This document shows, piece by piece, positions 43,975 to 51,230 of a stretch of DNA of 64,000 nt; position 1 is the stretch's first letter; each line of letters opens with the position of its first letter. A model generated the notes under the pieces. The model was not told the origin of the DNA. It worked only from the letters and a program-made list of their open reading frames with translations, and did no database searches. The stretch lies in assembly GCF_000316575.1 (NCBI RefSeq), contig NC_019682.1, forward strand, positions 3,904,001 through 3,968,000. The letters are read 5' to 3'. A program made the position numbers and the translations under genes. This stretch comes from Calothrix sp. PCC 7507. Lineage in GTDB: Bacteria > Cyanobacteriota > Cyanobacteriia > Cyanobacteriales > Nostocaceae.

Positions 43975-44650
43975 GTACGTGCTAATTGGTGGAGCAGGCT
44001 TAGTGGGGCTGTCATTGGCTCAAAAATTGGTAGAACTAGGGCATACTGTAGCCGTCATTGATGTTGACCCTACGGCTTGCCGCTATGCTCGTGAACAAGT
44101 GGGAGCGATGGCTTTTGAAGGTAGCGCAGTTAGTACAGAAGTATTGTTAGAAGCTGGGATTCGGAAAGCTGATGCCCTAGCAGCCGTTCTCAGAAGTGAC
44201 GCTTTGAACTTAGCAATGGTAACTCTTGCCAAACACTATGGTGTACCGCATATTCTGGCTCGAATGAGCCATTCTGATTTTGCTGAACCCCTCAACTTAG
44301 CTGGAGCCAACCATGTAATTAGCACTGTAGATTTAGCAGTTTCAACAATGGTAAATGCCATTGAGTATCCACAAGTAGAATCAATGATGCACTTCGAGCA
44401 AGGACAGATTGAGGTGTTGAAACTTTCCATAGCCAAAAATTGTTCTGTAGTTGGTCGTAGCCTGGCGGAAATTGCCCAGGATTCTCGCTTTCCAACTGGC
44501 TCTCTCATTATTGGTTATCAAGCCCATCCCCACGAAGATTTAACAATTCCTAATGGTAGTACAGTGTTAGAATCAGGCTCAACTGTATTAATCGCGACAA
44601 AGCCAGGGTCTTTACATCAAATTATTGATTTTATCGAAGGCTGTAACTAG
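43973..44650 (+). CDS. TrkA-type NAD-binding / RCK potassium-channel regulator
   Basis: 225 residues. An RCK_N Rossmann domain opens with MYVLIGGAGLVGLSLAQKLVELGHTVAVIDVDP (Gly-rich loop and acidic end of the second strand). An RCK_C domain begins near residue 140 (IEVLKLSIAKNCSVVGRSLAEI) and ends with SGSTVLIATKPG. Such proteins gate Trk/Ktr potassium uptake systems in response to nucleotides. No channel subunit is adjacent. It is followed after five bases by a lipoprotein gene. Confidence 0.85.
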   Translation: MYVLIGGAGLVGLSLAQKLVELGHTVAVIDVDPTACRYAREQVGAMAFEGSAVSTEVLLEAGIRKADALAAVLRSDALNLAMVTLAKHYGVPHILARMSHSDFAEPLNLAGANHVISTVDLAVSTMVNAIEYPQVESMMHFEQGQIEVLKLSIAKNCSVVGRSLAEIAQDSRFPTGSLIIGYQAHPHEDLTIPNGSTVLESGSTVLIATKPGSLHQIIDFIEGCN

Positions 44651-44655
44651 TTTTG

Positions 44656-45219
44656 ATGAAGTTGTACTCACGTTTTTATTTAGTAGTTGCTTTGATTTTG
44701 TTGACATCTTGCCAATCATTAAAGAGTTCACCACAGTCCCAGAACAATAATAAACAAGAAATCTTATCCCCAAAGACGGTAACTCTCGATAAAAATTTCA
44801 AGATAGTCAGGGGACAAACTATTTATGTTCCTGTTTATTCCGAAATCAATCATCACAATCGACAAGAAGTTTTTTATTTAGCGGCTACACTGAGTATTCG
44901 CAATACAGATTTAAACAATTCAATCATTATTACTTCTGTGCGCTACTATGACTCAAATGGCAAATTAATTAAACATTATTTGAATAATCCTATTCAACTT
45001 GATGCTTTAGCTTCTACTGATTTTTTTATCACTAGAGATGACACTAGTGGAGGTTTAGGTGCAAACTTTATTGTCGAGTGGGTAGCTGCAACAGAAATCT
45101 CGGAACCAATAGTTGAAGCAGTGATGATTGGGACCGATTTTCAGCAAGGAATTTCTTTTATCAGTCCAGGTAGAGTTATCAAAAATCAAAATAACTCTAA
45201 TTTAAAATCAAGTTCTTGA
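44656..45219 (+). CDS. DUF3124 lipoprotein
   Basis: 187 residues from the ATG at 44656. The N-terminus has a short hydrophobic stretch and a lipobox LLTSCQS (Cys near residue 21), so it is expected to be a lipid-anchored protein outside the cytosol. The body has RGQTIYVPVYSEINHHNRQEVFYLAATLSIRN and VRYYDSNGKLIKHYL, typical of DUF3124 beta proteins. Only five bases separate it from the TrkA-like gene, suggesting co-transcription. Function unknown. Confidence 0.82.
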   Translation: MKLYSRFYLVVALILLTSCQSLKSSPQSQNNNKQEILSPKTVTLDKNFKIVRGQTIYVPVYSEINHHNRQEVFYLAATLSIRNTDLNNSIIITSVRYYDSNGKLIKHYLNNPIQLDALASTDFFITRDDTSGGLGANFIVEWVAATEISEPIVEAVMIGTDFQQGISFISPGRVIKNQNNSNLKSSS

Positions 45220-45225
45220 ACAAGA

Positions 45226-46779
45226 TTAATCATCGTCTAGTTGCAGCAACTTTTCATCAATAGATTGTATCCGCTCTCGCACAATTTCTTCTGAAAGAAT
45301 TCGTTTACGCATTGCCTCATTGAGCGCCCCTTTTTCTGCCAGTAGTAAACGGCGGCGGATGGTATCGAGTTTACTCAGCGCTCCACTTTTACCATCAAAC
45401 TCACCTGTACGGCGATTATAAAATTCACGTAATGTTTTTTCAGCAGCAGCTATTTGCACTTGGTAAGTTGAACGCATTTCTTCATACACAGCTTTTGGCA
45501 AAACCCCGCTTTTTAAGAGAGCGTCTAATTCATCTTGGGCTGCTTTACCTGTCATTAACTGGGCTTGCAGTTTTTCAACCTGCTGCTGAACCTCTGAAAA
45601 TTTAGATAATTTTAAGCGTTTTACCAGCCAAGGTAAGCTTAAACCCTGACCCACTAATGATACCAGCACACTACCGAAGACTAAAGTAATGAGATATTCT
45701 CGCCCTGGCAGTGTGTTTGGTAAGCTTAACGCCAGAGCCATCGAGAGCGAACCTTTGATATTGCCTAAAAAAAGTAGATGTTGCCAAGATAGTGGAATTG
45801 GGCGATCAATCCAGCGAACCACTGCCATAAGTGGATAGATTGAAAGAATGCGCCCTACTTGATAAGCGAAAACTGTTAGTAGAATTGCAGGCAAAGTCTT
45901 CCACAGCATGACTGGGTTTATTTGTACACCGATTAGCAAAAAAATAAACGTGTTAACACTAAAACTGGCATATTCCCAGAAACTCAATAAGGTGATGCGA
46001 TTAGAAGCGGAAGTATTACTAGAAAGCCCTAAATTTCCAAAAATTAACCCGGCAACAACCACAGCCACAGCACCAGAGACACCTATAAATTGTCCAACTT
46101 GAAAAGTTCCTAGTGCAACTGCCACAGTCAGTAAGAGACTGCTAAGAGGATCATCTAAACGGGAAAATATAGGTATGCTCAAATAACCTAAGACTAACCC
46201 TACGATGCCGCCGCCTAGAGCAATAAATAACAGTTGTTGGATTCCCTCTAATAATGTGATTGAACCTGTCGAATATACCTGCAAAATTAAGTTGAACGAA
46301 ACTAGGGCAGCGGCATCGTTGAATAGGGTTTCGCCTTCAACTATGGTGGAAAGCCGAGAGGGTACGGATATCTCTTTAAAGACAGCAATCATTGAGACTG
46401 TATCAGTGTTGGCCAGAATTACTGCTACAAATAGAGCAGGTATCCAAGTTAGTCCTAGCCCAAATTTCAACAGAACGGCAATAATAGCACTGGAAAGCAC
46501 AGCTCCTGGCCCAGCCAAGAGGGCAATTGGTTTAAAAGTGCTGCGTAAGCGGCTGACATCTGTATTGATGCCAGCTTCAAAGATCAGAATTGGCAGGAAA
46601 AGATTCAAAACTAGGGATGGATCTAAACCAATGCGACGAGACAATAACTCAGTAATTGGCAGACCAGCCAAAACTAAACCCGTGACATAAGGAACTCGTA
46701 ACCGACGAGATAGTAGGGCTACACCAGTGGCAACGAGCAGGAGAATAATTGAAATATTGACTAATTCGGTAACATTCAC
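45226..46779 (-). CDS. cation:proton antiporter (NhaP/CPA1-type)
   Basis: 517 residues from a GTG start. About twelve membrane helices fill residues 1-390. Characteristic are PILIFEAGINTDVSRLRSTF, ANTDTVSMIAVFKEISVPSRL, VEGETLFNDAAALVSFNL (the Asn-Asp ion-binding pair) and the Gly-rich helices after it. The C-terminal 120 residues are cytosolic and strongly helical (EVQQQVEKLQAQLMTGKAAQDELDAL...). Exchanges Na+ or other monovalent cations for protons. It ends seven bases from the convergent DUF3124 gene. Confidence 0.92.
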   Translation of the reverse strand: MNVTELVNISIILLLVATGVALLSRRLRVPYVTGLVLAGLPITELLSRRIGLDPSLVLNLFLPILIFEAGINTDVSRLRSTFKPIALLAGPGAVLSSAIIAVLLKFGLGLTWIPALFVAVILANTDTVSMIAVFKEISVPSRLSTIVEGETLFNDAAALVSFNLILQVYSTGSITLLEGIQQLLFIALGGGIVGLVLGYLSIPIFSRLDDPLSSLLLTVAVALGTFQVGQFIGVSGAVAVVVAGLIFGNLGLSSNTSASNRITLLSFWEYASFSVNTFIFLLIGVQINPVMLWKTLPAILLTVFAYQVGRILSIYPLMAVVRWIDRPIPLSWQHLLFLGNIKGSLSMALALSLPNTLPGREYLITLVFGSVLVSLVGQGLSLPWLVKRLKLSKFSEVQQQVEKLQAQLMTGKAAQDELDALLKSGVLPKAVYEEMRSTYQVQIAAAEKTLREFYNRRTGEFDGKSGALSKLDTIRRRLLLAEKGALNEAMRKRILSEEIVRERIQSIDEKLLQLDDD

Positions 46780-46782
46780 TTA

Positions 46783-46924
46783 GGGACTTCCAACTAAAAA
46801 AATATCCTATCGCTTTGTAGGCAGGGGGCAGGCTTGCCGTGAGCGTAGCCGAATAGGAGCAGGGAGTAGGGGGAGAAAGAAAAATATTATCTGAGTAAAT
46901 TTGGATAAGTTATTTTCCGGAAGT
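46783..46924. repeat. MITE-like element (family A, copy 2)
   Basis: Second copy of the element at 28061-28171, with the same ends (GGGACTTCCAACTAAAAAAA ... TTATTTTCCGGAAGT) and an extra block CTTGCCGTGAGCGTAGCCGA in the purine-rich middle. It begins three bases upstream of the GTG start of the antiporter, so it occupies the whole 5' region of that gene. Confidence 0.8.
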
Positions 46925-47083
46925 CACTTAAATACTGAAAATATTAAACAACATTAACAATAGTAATAATAAGCTGCGACAGCGCGAGGAAGATTATTGC
47001 TTCATTACTTGAAGTACCGTTCTATCCCTTATATTTAGTTAATTCATACCGCAATCACCAACGCCAAAATTAACCAAATCTCT

Positions 47084-48790
47084 ATGCCTAATGCCCCAGC
47101 AGTCTCACCCGTCATTGTGGTGCTAAGTCAAAATAGTGTAGCAGTTGCCCGCCAAATCATCACCATCTTTCCAGGGGGGGCTATCTACGGTTTGGCAGGA
47201 CGCACATCTGGGATTGATGTCAGCTTCACAGATTTTGGTGAAACGTTACGGGAGTTATTTGCTGAGGGCAAACCGCTGATTGGTATTTGTGCCGCAGGTA
47301 TTTTGATCAGAACCCTAGCCCCCTTAATCTCAGATAAACGCCAGGAACCGCCAGTGCTAGCTATAGCTGAAGATGGTAGCGCTGTTGTTCCCCTTTTAGG
47401 TGGACTTATGGGGGTGAACGATTTAGCACGCCGCATTGCCGAGGTATTGGATGTACCAGCAGCGATTACAACCACAGGCGATATTCGTTTTCGCACAGCG
47501 CTGTTGTCTCCTCCCCCTGGCTACCATTTAGCCAACCCAGAAGATGCCAAGAAATTTATCTCCGATTTGCTAGCTGGGGCAAAAGTGAAACTAGAAGGGA
47601 CAGCATCTTGGTTGAGTAATAGTCAACTACCGATTGACCCGAATGGAGATTTAACCATCCGCATTACTGAACGATTGGTGACTCCTGCAGCCAATTGCCT
47701 TGTTTACCATCCAGCAACTGTGGCAATTGGTATGAGTGGCAATGAAACTGTAGCGTTAATACAACAGCTATTGGTAGATGCTGAACTAGCACCCGCATCT
47801 GTAGCCGGGATATTTGCCCCAATCACCGCTGCTAGCAATCCAGCCATACACGCTGTTGCTAGCGCTTTGGAAGTGCCTGCACGGTTTTTCACCTCAAATC
47901 AACTAGAAACTTATCTATCACAAGGCTATAGCCCCGCTCAAGCTGCGGCGATCGCTGCCACAGGTGTCTCTTCTTTGTCTTCCCAAATAGCGATCGCCTC
48001 CCAACCAATTGACACTAACACCACAGGTCAACCACGCGGGCGATTAGCAATTATCGGCACAGGCCCTGGTGGTTTGCAGTGGATGTCACCAGAGGTGCAA
48101 GCTATTCTCAAGTCGGTAACTGATTTAGTAGGTTACAAAACTTACTTAGATTTGGTGGGTTCCCTTGGTGATGGTAAGCAACGACATGAGTCAGACAACC
48201 GAGAAGAATTAGCACGGGCAAAGATGGCGCTGGATTTAGCTGCAACAGGACGATATGTAGCAGTCGTGTCTTCTGGTGATCCTGGTATCTATGCAATGGC
48301 GGCGGCTGTTTTCGAGGTACTCGATCGCCACAATCAACCAGAATGGGATAGTGTCGAAATTCAGGTTGCACCGGGTATTTCTGCTATGCAAGCAGCTGCT
48401 GCGGCAGTTGGGGCACCTCTGGGGCATGATTTTTGCGCCATTTCCCTCTCGGATATTTTGAAACCTTGGTCAATTATTGAAAAACGAATTGCGGCGGCGG
48501 CTGAAGCTGATTTTGCGATCGCTTTCTACAATCCTGTATCTAAAGAACGTACTTGGCAACTCACGGCAGCTAGAGATATTTTGTTACATTACAGAACCCC
48601 TGATACTCCAGTGGTGCTAGCACGAAATCTCGGTAGACCTGGACAGAATGTGAAAGCGATCGCCCTTCACCAGCTAGCACCAGATGTCGCCGATATGCGG
48701 ACAGTAATTCTTGTTGGTTCAAGCAAAACTAGGGCTATCAAGCGTAGTGATGGTAGCACCGCTGTTTACACACCACGCCAATACACTTAA
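47084..48790 (+). CDS. cobJ: CbiG-CobJ fusion (cobalamin biosynthesis)
   Basis: 568 residues. The N-terminal half (about 1-310) is CbiG: IIDs of the type GVNDLARRIAEVLDVPAAITTTGD, LVYHPATVAIGMSGNE and AIHAVASALEVPARFFTSNQLE. The C-terminal half (about 321-565) is precorrin-3B C17-methyltransferase: GRLAIIGTGPGGLQWMSPEV, LVGYKTYLDLVG, VSSGDPGIYAMAAAVFEVL and GISAMQAAAAAVGAPLGHDFC. CbiG opens the delta-lactone and CobJ/CbiH methylates C17 to contract the ring. The fusion is common in cyanobacteria and makes both steps one polypeptide. No cobalamin riboswitch was recognised upstream. Confidence 0.92.
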   Translation: MPNAPAVSPVIVVLSQNSVAVARQIITIFPGGAIYGLAGRTSGIDVSFTDFGETLRELFAEGKPLIGICAAGILIRTLAPLISDKRQEPPVLAIAEDGSAVVPLLGGLMGVNDLARRIAEVLDVPAAITTTGDIRFRTALLSPPPGYHLANPEDAKKFISDLLAGAKVKLEGTASWLSNSQLPIDPNGDLTIRITERLVTPAANCLVYHPATVAIGMSGNETVALIQQLLVDAELAPASVAGIFAPITAASNPAIHAVASALEVPARFFTSNQLETYLSQGYSPAQAAAIAATGVSSLSSQIAIASQPIDTNTTGQPRGRLAIIGTGPGGLQWMSPEVQAILKSVTDLVGYKTYLDLVGSLGDGKQRHESDNREELARAKMALDLAATGRYVAVVSSGDPGIYAMAAAVFEVLDRHNQPEWDSVEIQVAPGISAMQAAAAAVGAPLGHDFCAISLSDILKPWSIIEKRIAAAAEADFAIAFYNPVSKERTWQLTAARDILLHYRTPDTPVVLARNLGRPGQNVKAIALHQLAPDVADMRTVILVGSSKTRAIKRSDGSTAVYTPRQYT

Positions 48791-48908
48791 TTAACAGGCA
48801 ATAGGCAATAGGAAAATAACTGTAATTAAAATTAGGGGCAAGAAATCCAATTACTGCGACAGGTTCTTTTGTTTCAAAGAGTGCCCGTAGGGCTTGGACA
48901 CAAAATAA

Positions 48909-48936
48909 AACCCCAGGCTTGAAAATTCCTGGGGTT
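48909..48936 (+). terminator. hairpin after cbiG-cobJ
   Basis: AACCCCAGG and its complement CCTGGGGTT with an 10-base loop CTTGAAAATT. It lies 119 bp after the cobJ stop. The T-rich tail is short (GTAATACC), so termination efficiency is uncertain. Confidence 0.6.
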
Positions 48937-48940
48937 GTAA

Positions 48941-49383
48941 TACCTGACCACCTTTATATTTTTAATTTAAAAGTGTATGAACATCTCAAATCCACAAGAC
49001 AAAAATATCTTAGTTTTGTCCAAAAATAATTGTCATAACCATAGCAGTTTCTAGTTGTTTAATATATAGATTTCTCAATCTAAAACCCGCATTCTGCCTG
49101 TATTATTCACCCTATGGATACTTAATTTTTTAAATTAAACCGGTTTTCCGTGCTATCTTTTAAAGATTTATGTGTCTAAACAAACAGATATAATTAAAGT
49201 AATTATGTCCAGATAATTACTTTAATGGGCTTGATTTATTTAGTTTTTAAGTCAACAATAAAAGCATCATGATACATACATGATTGTAGCCAATAAAAGT
49301 GACAGAAAGCCTAACCTATGTCCGCGCAAGCGGACTTTATTTATATCATCTATATTTCTCGTTAACAATATCGACAATGATTT
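48941..49383. other. intergenic region, no supported gene
   Basis: AT-rich sequence without a protein-like frame. GTCCGC and GCGGAC at 49320-49335 form a short hairpin (GTCCGCGCAAGCGGAC), a motif repeated elsewhere at 41175 and 63097. No gene supported. Confidence 0.5.
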
Positions 49384-49503
49384 TTATACCGTTTTTTTGT
49401 GAAGCTGCATATAATTCACCCCCCGGCTATCGCCGTCCCCCCTTGCCAAGGGGGGACTACAGGGGGGTATTATTATGTGCATCTTCATACAGAATTGGTA
49501 TTA
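49384..49503. repeat. MITE-like element (family B, copy 2)
   Basis: Near-identical to 38989-39107, with TTATACCGTTTTTTTGTGAA at one end and AGAATTGGTATTA at the other; the G-rich hairpin centre (TCCCCCCTTGCCAAGGGGGG) is conserved with one base change. It lies about 200 bp from the IS110 element. Confidence 0.85.
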
Positions 49504-49699
49504 GATTAAATTAGGTTATACCAATTTGCCAAAATAATGCGACAGATAAATCGTAGGGGTGGGGTTTCCCTGCCCTTATTCTTCGAGATAATCCATGTGT
49601 CGCAAACAATATTTTAATTGGGATTAATTTAGAAACTATTAATACCAATTAATAAAAATATTGATGAGCAATACAATCGAGAGGACGGGTAAACTCTGT

Positions 49700-50796
49700 A
49701 GATACTGTCTTGATTCGTCAAGAGGCATGAGCGAGATAATCAGGGTCAAAAGGCTTTTGGGATTTTAAAATCGCAAAAGCAAAATGCAAGAGCTTACGCA
49801 TAACAGCACCAAGGACTTGCATTTTGACCTTGCCACGGTCAAGTAATCGCTGTGCAAATAATTTCAGCAAAGGATTATGGCGCATAGCAGCGACAGCAGG
49901 CATATAAAGTGCCTTTCGGAGTCGGGCATTGCCAATTCGCGATAAGTGAGACTTAGCTTGTACCGAAGAACCACTAGAACGTTCTTGGGGAGTTAAGCCA
50001 GCATGAGCAGCTAACTGGCGAGCATTACGGTATTGTTCAATACAACCCATTTCGGTTAACAGCACAGCCGCAGTCTGCTCGCCAATACCAGGGATTGAGG
50101 TTAAAAGGTCGCGCTTGGCCTTCAAATCAGGATGGCACTCAAAGTGGTCGTGAATCAGTTGTTTCACCTCCACAATCAGCTGTTTTAACTGCTCTAAATG
50201 AGACTCAATCAAAGCCGCAACAGTTGGTGTAGCAGTTTCTAACCGATTATGTTCCTGTTGGTACATGTCCGTAAGCGATTCTAAACGACGAAGGAGCGCT
50301 TGAAGCTCTTTCACCTCAACTGGTAAAGGAGTCCAAATTTCCGGGGCAATCGCCAGACAAAAACGCGCAATCACTGCGGCATCTACTTTGTCCGTCTTAG
50401 TACGAAGTAGTTCGCTCTTGGCAAATCCTTTAATGCGGGATGGATTGACCACACTGACTTTGTGACCATTCTCCACTAAAAACTCTGCCAATGCTTCGCC
50501 ATAGGTGCTTGTCGCTTCCATGCAGCCATGAACTTGAGTCGCTCCTTGTTTGGAGAGCCAATTTTTCAGGACAAGAAAACCTTCTGGATTGTTTTTAAAG
50601 ACTTTGGATTTTGTGGTTTGGTTCTCCAGTATCAAAGTCACATGAAAATCTTTTTTACTGATATCGATACCGAGAACTATTTTTGACATGAGACATTTCC
50701 TCCACAGTTAATTTCTACAATAGAAGAACTGATGAATTGCATCTACTATCCTTGTGAATGCAGACTTTCCCAATATTTGGGGTCTAAGATACTGTC
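49700..50796 (-). mobile_element. putative IS110-family insertion sequence
   Basis: Contains a full-length DEDD transposase gene. Near both ends lies the same 10-bp direct repeat AGATACTGTC (49700-49709 and 50787-50796), which could be the target-core duplication that marks the element limits, giving about 1.09 kb. The left non-coding part (upstream of the transposase, 50690-50786) is only about 97 bp by this reading, shorter than the roughly 180 bp seen in IS621, so the true left end may lie further right. IS110 elements lack terminal inverted repeats, so limits are uncertain. Confidence 0.6.
49718..50689 (-). CDS. IS110 family transposase
   Basis: 323 residues. The N-terminal DEDD-type (RuvC-like) domain starts MSKIVLGIDISKKDFHVTLI and contains GCMEATSTYGEALAEFL, VVNPSRIKGFAKSELLRTKTDKVDAAVIARF, with the Asp and Glu residues intact. 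The C-terminal transposase_20 domain has LLTSIPGIGEQTAAVLLTEMG and GLTPQERSSGSSVQAKSHLSRIGNARLRKALY with the reactive Ser region. The gene has no frameshift or internal stop and could be active. IS110 recombinases use a bridge RNA coded in the non-coding end of the element. Confidence 0.95.
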   Translation of the reverse strand: MSKIVLGIDISKKDFHVTLILENQTTKSKVFKNNPEGFLVLKNWLSKQGATQVHGCMEATSTYGEALAEFLVENGHKVSVVNPSRIKGFAKSELLRTKTDKVDAAVIARFCLAIAPEIWTPLPVEVKELQALLRRLESLTDMYQQEHNRLETATPTVAALIESHLEQLKQLIVEVKQLIHDHFECHPDLKAKRDLLTSIPGIGEQTAAVLLTEMGCIEQYRNARQLAAHAGLTPQERSSGSSVQAKSHLSRIGNARLRKALYMPAVAAMRHNPLLKLFAQRLLDRGKVKMQVLGAVMRKLLHFAFAILKSQKPFDPDYLAHAS

Positions 50797-51230
50797 CAGT
50801 CTCTACAATTCAATTCGATTTCACCGATACAGGTTGCCAATCTACGTTACAGACTTTTGTATGGTCTCAGGGGCGGGGCAGCTTGACCTGGTATTACCAG
50901 TCCTCCAAAAAGAATTGTGTCGTTAAACTAGTACAGACAACATTTAAGTTTTTTGAACTGCATTCTCAAGTCAAGTCTTTGCTCTACATCACAGTGAAAG
51001 CTATTTACTCGGTTCCTTGGGATCTTCTATTTAAGATACAAGGGGCGGGGAAACCCCGCCCCTACGGGAGATTAGGAATAAATTCTGTTTCCCCTTTTAA
51101 TTCAGCAATTTTAATCAACAAATAAAAAGACACAATTACTTGAATTATGTCTAAAAAACCTATATTTCAAATTTGACTTGAGCAACACTAGCACAAATAA
51201 TAAAAATATTCCCTAAATTTGCAGTCATGA
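50797..51230. other. intergenic region with G/C hairpin
   Basis: No gene supported. At 51041-51063 the sequence AGGGGCGGGGAAACCCCGCCCCT forms a strong stem, a motif dispersed in the window (41389, 49554). The 50800-50930 part could include the outer end of the IS110 element if that element is longer than the 10-bp repeat suggests. Confidence 0.5.

Noticed and set aside
46205-46690. 161-codon plus-strand frame opposite the antiporter
   Set aside because: Antisense to a strongly supported membrane protein gene with intact motifs.
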